A stretch of 64,000 nucleotides of DNA from Posidonia oceanica (taxonomy: Eukaryota; Streptophyta; Magnoliopsida; Alismatales; Posidoniaceae): positions 103,698,501 to 103,762,500 of the forward strand of contig JAZBRS010000020.1 in NCBI GenBank assembly GCA_037176725.1, written 5' to 3'. Of this stretch, positions 47,001 to 59,330 are shown in pieces. The position numbers and the translations under genes were made by a program. Numbering within the stretch: the stretch's first letter is position 1; each line of letters starts with the position of its first letter. The notes under the pieces are model-generated. The model worked only from the letters and a program-made list of their open reading frames with translations. It searched no databases and was not told the origin of the DNA.

Positions 47001-49020
47001 TCAGGTGTAAAGGAAGGAGGAGGAAAAGGTCTGATTTTGGCAGAGGAAGAAGAGGAGAATTGGGTGGCTCTCGTGCTCTAGATTGCTCTCTCTCTGGGTT
47101 GGCAAAAAGGTGGTGAAAGAGAGGGATTGCTGGAGGTTTTTAACAGGAAGCACGAGGCTAAGCACGCTGTGGATTCAAATCCACCGGCGTGAGAACTACT
47201 GCTGGATTGGAGAGGCGGCCGGCGAGGCGACATGCAATAAATGCTACCGGAAAAGGTGCTGAGAGAGCTGAGAGAAGAGAGGGCTGTAGGTGGAGGTGAC
47301 TGAGAGGGAGGAAATCGAATTTCAAAGAAGAGGAGGGAGTGGTGGTTTCGCGGGAAGAAGAAGCTGAAGAAGGAAGAGGAAGAAGAAGGGTGGAAGAGGA
47401 GAAGCGGCCGTGGGCTGGGCCTGACGCGGAAAAAAAAGAAAGAAAAAGAAAAGAAGGAAGGAGGGTGAAGGCCAACGAGCCAAACCAAGAGAGAAAGGAA
47501 AATTGAAAAAGAAAGAAGAAGAAAGGAAGAAAAAGAAAGGAAGAAGAAGAAGGAGAAAATAAGATAAAAATAAAAAAGTTTTGAAAACCCTTTTTAAAGT
47601 AGTTGTTTTTATGTTAGGGTTTTTAATTAGGTTTTTTAAATATTGTTTTTTAATTAGTTAATTAGGATTAGAAAGAGTTTTAGTTTTGATTTAAGGTTTC
47701 TTTAAATTGTTTTTGATTTGGTTTAAATGTTTGTTAAGTTTTTTAATTGTTTTTTTAGTTAAGTTTTTCTTGTTAGGTTGGGATTTTTAATTAGGCTCTT
47801 AAATGGCTTGCTTTTTAATTAGTTAGGATGAGTTTTAGGTTTTTTTGATTTTAGTCTTTAGGATTCTCCTTAAGTTTTCTTTAATTTGTTTTTTGATTTT
47901 GTTTGTTAAGTTCTTTTAATATTTTTTTTAGTTAAGTTTTTTTGTTAAGTTTTTAATTAAGTTTTTAAATTGTTTTAAATTTTTTGATTGTTTCTTTTAG
48001 TTTTGTTACTTGTTTTTTTTAATTATTTATCCTAGGGTTTCTTAATTGCTTCTTTTTCCCTTTTCTTTTTTCCTAGGTTTTGTTTTATGTTATTTTTAAA
48101 AGGGCTTTTGCTTTTTTGTTTGTTCTGATTCTATTTTTCTTTTGTTGTTTTTTAATTGCTTTTTCTTTTGTTTGTTTTGTATTTTTTAGATTGCATTCAT
48201 GGTTTCCTTTTTTAGTTGGACTTAGTTAGGTTTTTGTTTTTAATTGTTTGTTTAAGTTTTTAATTATTTATTTTTAGGATTTTGATTTGCTTTTTCCTTG
48301 TTTTAAAGTTTTAAAGGTTTTTTAAAGATTTAGTGGAAGGAAGGAAAAGAAAAAGAAAAGGAAGAAGAAAAGGAAGAAATGGAGAAGGAAAGAAGAAAGA
48401 GAGGTGTGGAAGGAAAATAAATATTAGAAAATCAAAGAATAAGCTAAAAATAAAATATAAATATAAATAAAATACAGAAGAGATAGATGCACAAGGTGGG
48501 CCCACAGCCAAGCAAGAAAAAGAGAGAGAAGCGAGTGAAAAGAAGGAGAATAAGAAGGAGAGAGAGAGGAGAGAGAAAATAATAATCTAGGAGACAAAAA
48601 AGGATAATTTGGATAAATGAAGGGGTTAAAGGTTTAGGAATGAGGTGAAATTTGGGGAGTGTGTGGCCTAGGGTCTCTAGTATTGGACCTAAGGTTTGGA
48701 TTTGGATTTTGGAAGGTTTTAGAAGGGTTTTGAGGTGTAGAAAAAGGATAGTTTTGCCTAGGTTTTCTAGGGTTTTTGGGAGTGATTTTGGTTTGAAATT
48801 TCCAAGGGTTTTTGGTGGGTTTGCTAAGTTAGGAAGGGTGAGTTTTCCTATGGTTTTTGGGTAGTTTTTGGGCTTGGGAAATGAGTGTGATTCTAGATTA
48901 GGTTTGGGCTTGATTTGAAGAGATGGATGAAAGGAAAAGTGTAGGTTTGGAACTAGATTTGGATTCAGAAGCCACCAGAAGATTTCAATTGATTCAGCTT
49001 CTCAAAATGAGGTGTCAACA

Positions 49021-49612
49021 ACTATGCTGCTTTATGATCTCTTCTTTGATAATGAGTAGCCACTACGGTCGCCATCTTCTTAGCTTCTGCTTTATTGGCT
49101 TTACATCCAGATTCAAAGGCAGGTTGTGCACTACTATCTCGACATCGAGGCCGATCATATCTTCATAGCTCCAGGCGAAGACATCTGCATACTCTTTCAA
49201 GAATGCAATGAATTCTGCTCTAGCCTCGGGCGATAGATGGGTGCTGATGCGGACCTCTCTGGCTTCTTCGGCTGTGCCGATGCTGATGACCTTCTGTCTC
49301 CTCTTCGACATGGAGGTTGGGGCCTTCTGGATCATCATCGTGGGGCCGGAACTCAGGCGATGGTTCATCATTCTTATCGTCGCCTGTATCATCATCCTCT
49401 CTGTATGCAATGAGTTCCGAGAGGATCTCCTTTTCGAAGGTGGGGTCTGTTATATCAAAGAAATGAATATGTTCAGCTGCTTGGCCCTGGTGACGCTTCA
49501 GGATGGTCACGCTTACCCGAGTGTTTCTATATCGTCGGTGCGTGACCTCTGCTCTAGCAATCTCCTCTGCTTGCTCTGCTGCTGCTGACTCTACTGACTC
49601 TGCTGTTGCCAT
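49021..49612 (-). pseudogene. Element C pol start, truncated by B
   Basis: Holds the conserved linker end (RYRNTRVSVTILKRHQGQ; FRPHDDDPEGPNLHVEEET), a frameshift near 49300, then FAWSYEDMIGLDVEIV and KLRRWRP followed by a stop and WLLIIKEEII. The rest of RT, RNase H and IN is missing here because B is inserted at 49020; it should lie left of the window. Confidence 0.9.
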
Positions 49613-49639
49613 CTGTACTGTGATCTATGCTGCTGCTTA

Positions 49640-50165
49640 TGCTACTGCTGACTGTGCTGATACTGACTGTGCAGTTGCTGCCTGTGCTGGTGCTAATGTT
49701 TACTGCACTACTGATGCTAATGCTACGGGTGCTGATGCTTGCGGTGCTGCCACGGGTGCTAATGCTGCTTCTGCAAATGCTACGAGTGCTGATGCTTGCG
49801 GTGCAAGTGCTACTGATGCTTGTGCTACGGGTGTTGATGCTTGCGGTGTTGCCGCTTGCGGTGCTAATGCTGCTGGTGCTAATGCTGCGAGTGCTGATGC
49901 TTGCGGTGCAAGTGCTGCTGATGCAAGTGCTACGGGTGCTGATGCTTGTGGTGGTGCCGCTTGCGGTGCTAATACTACTGGTGCAAGTGCTGCGGGTGCA
50001 AGTGCTGCTGATGCTTGTGCTGTGGGTGCTGATGCTTGCGGTGCTGATGCTTGCGGTGCAAGTGCTGCTGATGCAAGTGCTGATGCTTGCGGTGCTGCCG
50101 CTTGCAGTGCTAATGCTGTTGGTGCAAGTGCTGCTGGTGCAAGTGCTGCGGGTGCAAGTGCTACT
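49640..50165 (-). repeat. Alanine-rich repeat expansion in the C linker
   Basis: About 525 bp of GCN-rich units of 15-24 bp. In the pol frame they encode Ala/Pro/Gln/Ser repeats of the type ALAPQASAPVALASAALAP. It is in frame with the conserved RYRNTRV part downstream. A and B have only a short Ala/Ser-rich linker here. Both strands stay open for about 190 codons because the unit lacks stops. Confidence 0.85.
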
Positions 50166-51326
50166 TCTTCCTCCGCATTTTCTAATGTGCTTGTGGGGAA
50201 TATGTCAAGCAGGCGGCTGATCTGTGTACTGCCGCTAGAGGCGTTGCCAAAGCGGGTGCACATACCACCTAGACCCACCCTCCGGCTGTAGGGTGATTAG
50301 CTCGTCTGGCCTGCTGGGTGCTGCCACTACTGGATCTTCTTCAAGGACCATGATAGAGGGATCCGTGGCCACGGCTTTCCCCTTCCTTTCTGCCTGATGC
50401 TCTACAATGTCCTCTGCCAGCGACACAAGCTGCTCTTGGAACAGTTGCTCCAAATCCCCCATCATGAAGTCGACCTGAGCCTCCACAGCCGCTCCTTGCT
50501 CCTTATCCGAGGGAGAGTCGACGTAATAGGCGATGGGGGGTTCTGGCTCTGGTTCGCCTGTCGGGTGTGCTGCTGCTTGGGGCATCCGCTGTGCTGTTGC
50601 TGGTGGGTAGGCTGTCAAGGTCACCACTGCAATTGGAGGGGAGACAAAGGGGCTCTTCCGGTGGGCCAATAGCTGGGCGGCCATGCTGGGGAACAAAGCG
50701 CCGGCACCCATGCGTGATGGTGGTTGTCTCCCTGAAGATGTGGTGGGGGTCCTCTACAAATCTTGTCCTACTGTAGCTGACAGCTGTATGCCGAAGGGAG
50801 CCACCGAGCCCGCTTGCTGTACTGTGCATGAAGCAGGCTGAGTCGCGCTGCCTTCTAACCCGGCTGAATGTGCCGCCAGAAATGGTGAGCTCTGTGCTAG
50901 TACGGCTGCGGCTGCAGGCAGATTGCTGGAGGGTGCCTGAGGACGTGCTCCTGGCTTCGGAGCTGCTGCTGCGGTAGTCAGTGATGCTGGTGAAACTGCA
51001 GAGAGAGGAGAGACTGTCAATCCTGCCATAAGGTCTGCTGCTTCTGCGGAAGGGAGTGCTAAGCAAACTGACCGGGACGCTGCCGGGCTGAGCTAATCCT
51101 TGCTGCTAGTTGGGGCTGCTCCCACCACACCGGACTGCTCCTCATCTGAGTAGTAGTCCTCAATGCAGACCCACTCTTCCGCCGGTAGCAGAGATCTCTA
51201 GCATGCCATCTGCTGTGCTGGGGCCTGGCTGCTCGAGTCAAGGGTACCTGCACTGACAAAATTGGTGAGGTCCCGAGAGAAGGCCATCCTCTGATCCGCT
51301 GGCTGCATGCATGCATCTCCATCGAA
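50166..51326 (-). pseudogene. Element C proximal linker
   Basis: Pieces 50235-50711 (YYVDSPSDKEQGAAVEAQVD, the acidic linker motif also in A and B) and 50503-51066 in another frame. No enzyme domain. It joins protease to the alanine-rich stretch through at least one frameshift. Confidence 0.75.
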
Positions 51327-53060
51327 CTACGGGTCGTATCTGAGACCCTCAGAATCTCTTCGCTCTGCTGCTTTGACCAGCTCAGCGATTCCTTGGCCGT
51401 ACCGCCCGAGCGGTGTTTCCTTGACATAGCCCCACCTGTGACAGACATTTTCGACCATCCGAAAGGGGTTGCTGTGAACGGCGAAGGAGTTGACGCGTTC
51501 AAGATCAGGTATAAAGTTAACCAGCTCACACCAATTAACGCGATACAAAGCATCTGAAAGCTCAAGGTCAAAAGGGACAATCTGCGAAGGGATGGGTGCA
51601 ACCGCCTCGATCCGCTCTTTCTTGAAGTCTTTTGCGATGACAACGATAACATCGTCGCCGCGGCGAAACTTGATCATGTGGTGGAGGGTCAAAGGGATGA
51701 CCTGATGCTTATGCAACCAAGGGCGTCCAAGCAGAAGATTAAAATTGGACTCCAAGTCGACAACGTAGAATTCTACATCATATACGACCGGGCCAATCTC
51801 GAGAGGAATAATTAGAATCCCTAGGGAGTCATGGTGGGTATTGTCAAAAGCTGTCATTCCCTTTATCGCTGGGGTGATATCCTCGGCTTTGAATCCGAGC
51901 CTGGTTGCTGTGCGCAAGGGATAGACGTTAAGGCCTGATCCGTTATCAACTAGTGACAGGGGAATGCGGAATTTTTTGTATTGCACTGTGACAAACAGGG
52001 GCTGGTTGTGATTAATCCCCGCCGGAGGCAGTTCATCGCTTGTGAAAGAGATGATCTGAGGCTCCAAGATAACGCCAACCATACTTTCCAGGGCTGCGGG
52101 TTCTATGGCTTGGGACACATGGGCAACTTGAAACACTCGGAGGAAAGCCTCGCGGTGTTCGGAAGATGAGTATATAAGGTCCCAAATGGAAATGTCTGCC
52201 TTAACCCTCCTAAGCTGGGAGGTGAGGTTTGCCTTGGGGTGCTGCTTTTTGGTGGTAGAAGGAGATGCTTTGGGAGTAGGCTCTGCTGTGGTAGGTGCAG
52301 GGGATTGGCCTGATGCTGGAGGTGCTGCAGGTTGGCTTGCTAGTGGGGGTGCAGCGGGTGCTGGACGGCTAGCCCTAACCACCGGTGCTGGGGGCTTGTA
52401 GACCCTCCCCGATCGCGTTACTTCCGCACATGTTTCCGTGGCGTAGTTGTAGGACACGCAATGGGGGTCCCAGGTTAAGTCAATAACCGCAGGAGCATGT
52501 GCTGCGAGCACAAGAGGGGCCACAGGAGGATTGGCTAGGCGATAGGGGGATGGGTGCTGCTGGTAGGTTGCTGGAGGCCCTGGCTGAGACCTGGCTAGTA
52601 GGCTGACTGGGAGTCTACCTAAAAGGGAGGCAGGGGTTTGGGCCTGCGATCTAGCCTGAAGATGTACAGGGGCAGGGGCCTGAGGATGCATGGTAGGGCA
52701 CGCGGTAGAGCACCCCGGCCTAGCACGCAATCGGATCATATGAATCCCCGACTCAAAGCCGGCAATAGCCGCACGATAGAGAGAGAGAGGGAAGGGCTCA
52801 GAGACATCATGAATGAGCTCTGAGGGGTCTACCACAGACGTGGCAGGCCCAGAAGGGAAGAGAGAATGGATTCCCGCGGTCCCCGCACCTTCCGGGTTGG
52901 AGTGCTCCGGTAGAGGCTGGTGAACGATGCTGGTATGAGGGGATGCTAATGCTAATGCAGGGGCAGATGCAAGGGGAGCAGGAATGGATCCTCGTGCGTG
53001 TGGATCGCAATCGTTCCCGATTCGATCAGGTTCTGAACGATGTCCCTCAAGGTATAGCAA
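51327..53060 (-). pseudogene. Element C gag C-terminal part and protease (577-codon open segment)
   Basis: The longest intact gag-PR segment in the window. From 53060: the end of the zinc-knuckle region, a long Pro-rich gag tail, SQLRRVKADISIWDLIYSSS, then protease with LVDNGSGLN (active-site Asp and Ser intact) and LLGRPWLHKH, and NPFRMVENVCHRWGYVKETP after it. It supplies the reference base missing in A at about 12386. Upstream gag is in other frames, so the whole is a pseudogene. Confidence 0.88.
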
Positions 53061-55084
53061 CTATCCGTCGAGTGCCCTACGGCTCGATGGTACTCGCAGA
53101 AAAGATTCGCCTTATGCCAATACGGAAGTGGATTTCGCAGTGGGCGAACCTCGGGAAACTTCAGATATGGCGCGACTTTGGGGAGGACGACACTTAACGG
53201 CTCCACCAGTGGGGTGAATTAACGCCGCTGTCATCTCCGCCCTTGATGTTGCCCTTGCCGGACTGGTGCGGCAGGATAGACCGGTCGGGCGGTGGTAGTG
53301 ATTTGTGGTGTGGGGGGTACCCTAGGTGTTGGTGCATACACTACCTGATTCGGGGGAGGCCGAACCGCCAGATGAACAAGCACGGGTGAGGGGTCAACGT
53401 ATGCAACAACGGTCTTCAGCGAGTCCTTCTTCTTAGGACAGCTGCTGGTGCTACCGCTGCTGTTGTTGCTGTTGCTGCTGCTGCTACTGTTGCTGCTGAC
53501 GGTTGCCTGCTTGGCAAACGCAAAGAGTGCCGGGAAGTTGCCACTCCGTAGCGAACTCTCTACGCAGGTGCTGCCCCGAATCAGTGCTGCAAAGGTCGTG
53601 ACGGGTTGAATGCTGAGCAGAGACCCAATAGCGGACTGTGCACCTCCGATCACAATCTTGAGGGACTCCTCGTTAGAGGGTCCATCCCGAACTTGTGAGG
53701 CAAGGACGCGCCAACGGCCAACATACTCCCCAAACGGCTCGCTGGGGTTCTGCTTTGTTGGGACCAGGTCTACGTGCTTTGGGACCAGGTCAAGGTTGAA
53801 GAAGTATTATTCCAAGAACACCCAGCTTAGGTCATCCCAAGTCTTGATCACGACCATGTCAAGTGATACAAACCACTTAAGAGCAGGGCTCGTCAAACTT
53901 TTCTGGAACAAGCGGATTAGCAACCTCTCGTCAGCCTAGAGCTGAGCGAGATCTCCGCAGTATGCCTTCAAATGTGCAATTGGGCAGCCTCTACCATTAT
54001 ATTTGTCAAAGACCGGGATGCGAAACTTTGGTGGGAGCACCACCTTTGGGAAATAACAGAGGTCCCGAAATTGGTAGGACTGGAGGTCAACGCCCTGCAC
54101 TAGACGTAGCGCTTTCTCCAAGACGTCCACCCTATTATTGATGGGGTCTGGATTAGCTGCCAGAGGTGATGGGGCAGCAGGGGTGGGGACCGCATACGTC
54201 GGCAGGGTCGCACCAAGGTGCTCCTCTGGATCCACCATCGCGTCGCTTGGTGGAGCGACAGGATGGGCGGCGTATCCGTGCAAAGGTGTTGTGTGTGCTG
54301 GAATGCATGCTGGGGTAGGGAATTACTGATGCAGGGGGTAAGAGAAGCTAGTATGCTGTGTAGTGGGTGATGCATAGTGCGGGAGCGATAGTTGCTGCAC
54401 CGGCACGGTGCCGGGCGGTAGGCCTGCGGGATACTGTGCTCCAACCAGCCCGAAGGACTGGTCACCAGGTGGCGGAGGAATATGCTGTGCAGGGTGTTGT
54501 CCAAATGCAGGAGGCGGAAGCTGAGCCCCCATCCCTGGAGCAGTGAGCAGCTAAGGTGATGGTCTAGGCAGGGGTGCAGAAGGGAATGCCTGAGAAGGAA
54601 GAGCAAGCCGCAGAGGAGCCTCGGGAGCAGCAGGAGTGAAAGAAGGGCGAAAAGATAGAGGCATGCCCTGTAGTCTCTAGGCAGTCTCCATCAGCTGCTG
54701 GTACTGTGCCTCGAGGGACCCATCAGTGGGGGCTCCGAATTGCAGGACCGGCGGGGGACCAGAGTCAAAAGGTCGGGACGCAGACTATCCATGAGGCGGA
54801 GGTCCTATGGCGGAAGTCGCCGCAGCAGGGTGGATGCCAAAAGTGACGTAACCCTGAGAAGGAGGAGTCAGTGGCGCCTCGGGAGCGCAGGCAGCGGGTA
54901 CCAAGATGGACTCGACAACTGGGTTCGGCGGAGTCTGCCACTGCCTCGCAGAATGGAGGGGAGACAACTGTACCAAAGAAGGAGACGCTGGTACAAAGGG
55001 AGCCAAAGCGAGAGTCAAAGGGGCTGAAATGGGAACCCCCTCTGGGGCAACAGGAGCCTGGGACTCACCAACAAACTGGGCCAT
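53061..55084 (-). pseudogene. gag: Element C gag N-terminal part, broken
   Basis: The start ATG is at 55082-55084 (Met-Ala-Gln-Phe). Pieces: 54785-55084; 53936-54283 with DVLEKALRLVQGVDLQSYQF and GCPIAHLKAYCGDLAQL; 53231-53653 with SGNFPALFAFAKQAT; and 52952-53206 with the Cys/His cluster CEYHRAVGHSTDSC. In-frame stops and frame changes separate them. The gag domain keeps WRVLASQVRDGPS, showing that the A stop at 10162 was a Trp codon. Confidence 0.87.
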
Positions 55085-56243
55085 CGTTGACTGAGAGCGA
55101 GTGATCACCGAGCTACGACAGGGAGCAAGAGGACGAATCCTAGGAGGAGCTATTATTGCGAAGGCGAATAGCTCGGGAGAGGACGGTCAGAAGCAAGTGT
55201 CGCAACAGCGGTGTCAGTAAGAGAAAGGGCTTAAGCTCTAGCTAAAGAACTCGCTCACTGAGCTGGAACGATACAACACAAGCAAACAAAAACAAGTGTT
55301 AAAACCTGAAAGTAAAATGCAAATGTGCAGTATGAATGCAATGTTGATGATATGCTGTCTAGTATGCTCTCTCTCACCAATCTAGTGTGTCCTAGTAAAT
55401 AGTCTACTTCAGACACTCATAGGTGTACTGGTCGTCGACTCAAGCCAGAAAAAGTAGGTCCCACGTCTAAATCCTGGCCGAAGTTCAGGCAGTGACGAGT
55501 GGTGTGTTAGGAGCCTCGGCCCTACCAAAAGCATGGGCAGTACCCTCTATTAACACCGACGCAACCCCCTGACAAGGGAGATAGACCGACCTACTCACGC
55601 CACGCCAAAGCATCGGGGCAAGAGACCGGGACTATCCTTCTCAGACAAGTAGGCGGACTCAGATGAGAAGAATGCATGCCCTATATGATGCTTCATGCAC
55701 ATGCCTAGAGTTTTTTATCTTGCACATTTTATTAACTCCAAGGGGATGCAGGTGTGTTGCGGTCTCTAGTTGCTCCTAGAGTTGATTTTTACTTGCCATT
55801 TTTAGTTAGCCGTGGGGAAACAATCAGTCTCTAATTATCCTTAGGCTTATTGCAAAAGGGGAAGAAAATCACCCAAACATGGCAAGCAAGCAACACAAAT
55901 CATTGCAAAAGGCATGCAGATGGTATGTGCTAGTGTCATGGACATGGTAGTGAAAAGAAAACACTCAGCATGTCAAAAAGCAGGCATACATGGCATGTAC
56001 GCGCGTGGTGGCATAGCATTCGTGTAAAACAAAACACTTATCACACAAAAAGCATGCATAGTGCGCCAAGCAAGTATTTAGGCATGTAACGCAAGAAAGT
56101 AAAGCAGCGCAAGCAAACATAGCATAAAGCAAGTAAATAAACAGGCAGACAGGTAAGCAAGCAAGGCATGTAAAAGCATAAGGCAAGTAGAAAATGCAAA
56201 ATGCGAGCGGCAAGAAAGCCAAGACAAAAGCCGGAGTCTTGTA
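55085..56243 (-). other. Element C 5' leader
   Basis: About 1.16 kb. Positions 55335-55845 match the leader blocks of A and B, including TGAAGCATCATATAGGGCATGC and TTGGTGAGAGAGAGCAT. No supported gene. Confidence 0.7.
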
Positions 56244-56261
56244 TCCCCAGCGGAGTCACCA
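56244..56261 (-). other. Element C primer binding site
   Basis: Minus strand reads TGGTGACTCCGCTGGGGA, one base after the LTR end, a tRNA-Arg-type site with two differences from A. Confidence 0.9.
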
Positions 56262-56262
56262 C

Positions 56263-59200
56263 TGTAGTAATCCTGAAATTCGGATCGTCCATGCACGATG
56301 CCAAAGCTCACGTGCACCGATCGGAACGAGGTTGACTATATGCAGATGAATCCGAGGGGGAAACTCGACTCAAAAGACACCAAAAACAAGGACGAAAATC
56401 AAAAGGAAAAAGAGAAAAGGGAGTCACCACTTAATTTTATTAAAATCGAAAAAAACTAGGAAAAACGGATAAAGAACGTGCAAGAAAAGCTAATGCAATT
56501 AGAAAGCATGCGAAAACAATGCAGATGCACGACACAAGGTCGGTGCGGCCCAGAGAAGGGTAAGGACTCCTGTTACGTGCGGGGAAGGTGTTAGGCACCC
56601 CCGACACGCCCGAGGAATCAGTCTTCCTAGGCTTTCTCGTTCGCATACGCAAGAATGTCAGCAATTGCTTGCCTTTCACTGTACGCCCGAGGTCGATAGA
56701 TGTTATGCATGCCTAATGCTTCGAGTGCCTAAGTGCCTGAAAGCTATGCAAAGGAGAATTAAACGTGCAACTTGTAGGCTCAGCAACGCTGCTAGAGTTC
56801 TGAATGGGCAAGCCCTGGTTCGTAAGAACACCTAAGCAGTAAGCATCACTACCCTAATGTAGATGCAAGCGATAAAACAAAATGGCGGTAAAACTTGCGA
56901 TGCGATGCGACATACAACATGGGTTTACAAAGGATGCAAGCTTTGCAAATATGCTAGAAATCAGATTAAAACAAAAGATGCGATAAAGCGGCGGTAAACA
57001 AGGCCTATGAAACTAGTATGCAAGCAAATAAACAAAAGGGGCGAAATGCAATGCATCAAATGGGGGATAATGGCTGCTGTATGGCCTGCAAAGTGAGTCG
57101 CCGGCCTTCTGGGCAACCAGGCTGGTTGCCTATGGCACAGGTGGCAGCTCAGGTCACCTCCAGAGGCGGTGGCCAAACCATGCAGAGTCTGGACAGCGCC
57201 TTATCACCCCGACGAAGCTAGCAAACTAAATCAAAATGAGAAAACGATTGCATGGCAGCATAGGGGGCATGCCAAAGAACAAAGCTGTGCAAGCGGAATG
57301 CAAAAGCGGCCGCGATGCAAGGCGGCAAAACAAGGGCAAAGGGGCTGCCTGAAACAAGGCTTAACCGCCGGTCACAGAGGTGGCTGTGCAAGACGCCCTC
57401 CTGACAGGCAGCAGTCATTGTTGCAAACCTCCCAAATAGCAAACTTGAACGGGCGATTAAGGCATGCAAATAACTTGTAAACATGCGAATGATTACATGC
57501 AACTAAAGATGGCATATCAGGGTATGCATGCAAGCAAATGGATTGGAAAATGGGTGCAAGGATTGCCAGTTACGATGGCCCAAAGTTAGCCAGAGGAACT
57601 GCCGGATTTGCAGTTGAGTCGCCGTCGTAGACAGCGGCTCAATATGCAAACCCTTGTTCCAAACAGCCACTTTCTAGGCCAGATCTGGAACTCATGCTAT
57701 GCAAGATTTGGAAACCAATGATGCAAACCTGTAAAGAAAACATCCACGAATGCAAAGAAATAAATAGTGAGCCAAATGGGGGTCTGGGCAACGAGGCACG
57801 CCGACGGTCTGCTATGTTGCAGTCAGTCGCCCCTTGGAGAGGCGGCCAGACTGCAAACCAATCAAACCGAACGGCCGACTTTGGAGCCAAGCCCCGCCCC
57901 CGACACACAAGCAAACACAGATCTAAGCATACACAGTTATAGACCACACATCCACGCATGCATAGGAACAAACAAAAAGCTAAAGGACGACCTAGGCCGT
58001 CGAGGATGTCGGCCCAAAGTCGGGCCAACGGCAGTTGCTCTGCAGCTGGCCGCCTCTCCAAACGGCGCCCAACCTGGAAGTCCAGCGGACTTCATCGGTG
58101 AACTGTGCTCTCCACATGGCGAGGAAGAGACCGGCGATGATCGGGGAACGTCGCAGACGTTCCCACGATCCTTCAGATTGCTCCACCCACCTCCGCCCTT
58201 TTTGCGCCATTGTGACGGTCGGAGGCCGGTCGCTTGTACGGCCAACGTCCCGAAAGCTTGGCTAGGAAGTGTCGCAAGGTAGGGGGAAGGTGCGGGAGTG
58301 TTTGCCAGACGAGGAGAGGGACCAATGCCCCTTTTCCCACCTCCGCCGGGGCTTGCCGGCGCTGCTGTGCCACCATGGCCGCTAGCGCGGCCAAGGGCGC
58401 AGGGGAGGTAATGGCCAAGGCAACCGCGAAAGGGGAAGGTCCGGGAACGTTCCCGGACCCTCAAGCACGCAGTGGGTTGAGAGGAACCCACCTGGGACGC
58501 TCGCCAGAGTTGCGGCCAAGGAGGTGGAAAGCTGCTAGCCAGCGCAACTTTGGAGGCAAATTGTGGGCGGAGGAAGGCACGGCACTGCTCACCGAAGGTC
58601 AGGAATCACTCTCAGATGCAAGGTGTGCGCTCGGGTGCTCTCGAATTGTAAGTGTGATGGCTAGAGAGTGGATGCGGTGGTCTCAAAGTTGCTGCCACGC
58701 GAGAGTTTTGTTCAAAGAGGAAAGAGACGGAGAAGCGATGGCATGGCAGGCGGAGGCCAGAGGCGGGCTATGAGGGGCTGTGAGAGGACGTGGCAGGCGA
58801 GGAGGTCAGAGGCGGTGGTAGGAGGGGACGACGAAGTTGTCGGTGGCAGGGGATTCGGCGGAGTTGCAGTGAGGGCGTGAGTCTGCGGAAAGGCCGTCAG
58901 CGGAAGACAATGACCGATGGCAGGGAGTTACTCGCGTTTGGCGTGTAGTGCGTGGCCGTAGCGACGAGTAACTCCAGAGGGGACGGGTGTGGCAGGTGAT
59001 GACGACCGGTAGTGGCCGCGCGGACAAGCTTAGGCGGTGGACTGAGTTACAGTCCAGTCACCGCAACACATGGCACCTGACTCAGTAGCCACTCAAAGTT
59101 GCGACTAAGTCCAGTCGCCTGTGCATGCAGCGCCTGAACGTGCAAGTCAGTGGCTGGGCTGCAAATGGACTTGAGCTTAGGTTAGGTTATGATAATTAAT

Positions 59201-59330
59201 TAGGCTTGAGAAATAGGTGGTTTTGGGTTGGATTTGGGTTAGGTTTTGGAGTGGGTTTTGCAATGCCTTCCTCCGAGCCAACTTCTAGCAATTTTCCACC
59301 TAAAAGGCCTGTCAAAATGGAGTGTCTACA
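56263..59330 (-). mobile_element. Element C 5' LTR
   Basis: 3,068 bp; starts TGTAGACACT at 59330 and ends TACTACA at 56263. Its first bases and its U5 (56263-56870, with the conserved hairpin block at 56561-56650) resemble A and B, but the middle, including a GC-rich zone at about 58000-59050, does not. No gene seen in it; ORFs at 57937-58773 overlap on opposite strands without domains. Confidence 0.88.
56561..56650 (-). promoter_or_regulatory. Conserved U5 block of element C
   Basis: Minus strand contains GTGTCGGGGGTGCCTAACAC and then CCCCGCACGTAACAGGAGTC, as in A. It is kept although the rest of the LTR differs. Confidence 0.7.

Larger units (their letters stand above)
28285..49020 (-). 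mobile_element. Element B: giant Ty3/gypsy (Tat/Ogre-type), right segment
   Basis: Minus-strand element, close relative of A, split by the insertion of A; its 3' end is at 1-1654. Reading leftward from 49020: 5' LTR (5,936 bp), tRNA-Arg primer site, leader, gag, PR, linker, RT, RNase H, aRNH, IN, spacer, extra ORF, hairpins and repeat arrays. Gag-pol is interrupted by several frameshifts and stops. B lies inside the pol of element C: sequence right of 49020 is C RT coding sequence. Flanking bases 49021-49025 (ACTAT) should be repeated at the other end of B, outside the window. Confidence 0.95.
43085..49020 (-). mobile_element. Element B 5' LTR
   Basis: 5,936 bp; on the minus strand begins TGTTGACACC at 49020 and ends TACTACA at 43085. 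Its outer part is repeated at 1-1072. It has the same internal organisation as the A LTR: U5 block (43421-43510), tandem GTTTTGCGTGC-type repeat (43780-44050), ATTGCAT-rich zone (about 44750-45800), then GC-rich and A/T-biased zones. I see no gene; ORFs over the repeats are artefacts. Confidence 0.95.
49021..59330 (-). mobile_element. Element C: Ty3/gypsy (Tat-type) element, 5' part
   Basis: Minus strand. Reading leftward: 5' LTR (56263-59330), primer site, leader, gag, PR, linker, and the first codons of RT, cut at 49020 by the insertion of B. The coding part is clearly related to A and B, but the LTR is only 3,068 bp and mostly unrelated to theirs. C is inserted in a LINE ORF: bases 59331-59335 (TCTCC) should be duplicated at the other end of C, outside the window. 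More mutated than A, consistent with being older. Confidence 0.93.

Noticed and set aside
49627..50220. 197-codon Leu-rich plus-strand ORF, and a second plus-strand frame at 49503-50291
   Set aside because: Antisense to the alanine-rich repeat of element C; open because the repeat unit lacks stops. The minus-strand frame is the one continuous with pol.
57937..58773. ORFs of 170-185 codons in the GC-rich part of the C LTR
   Set aside because: Overlapping frames on both strands with no recognisable motif; GC-rich sequence has few stops.
59206..59330. Start of the LINE ORF extended leftwards from 59331 to an ATG at 59206
   Set aside because: 59330 is the end of the C LTR; the frame is open across the junction only by chance.
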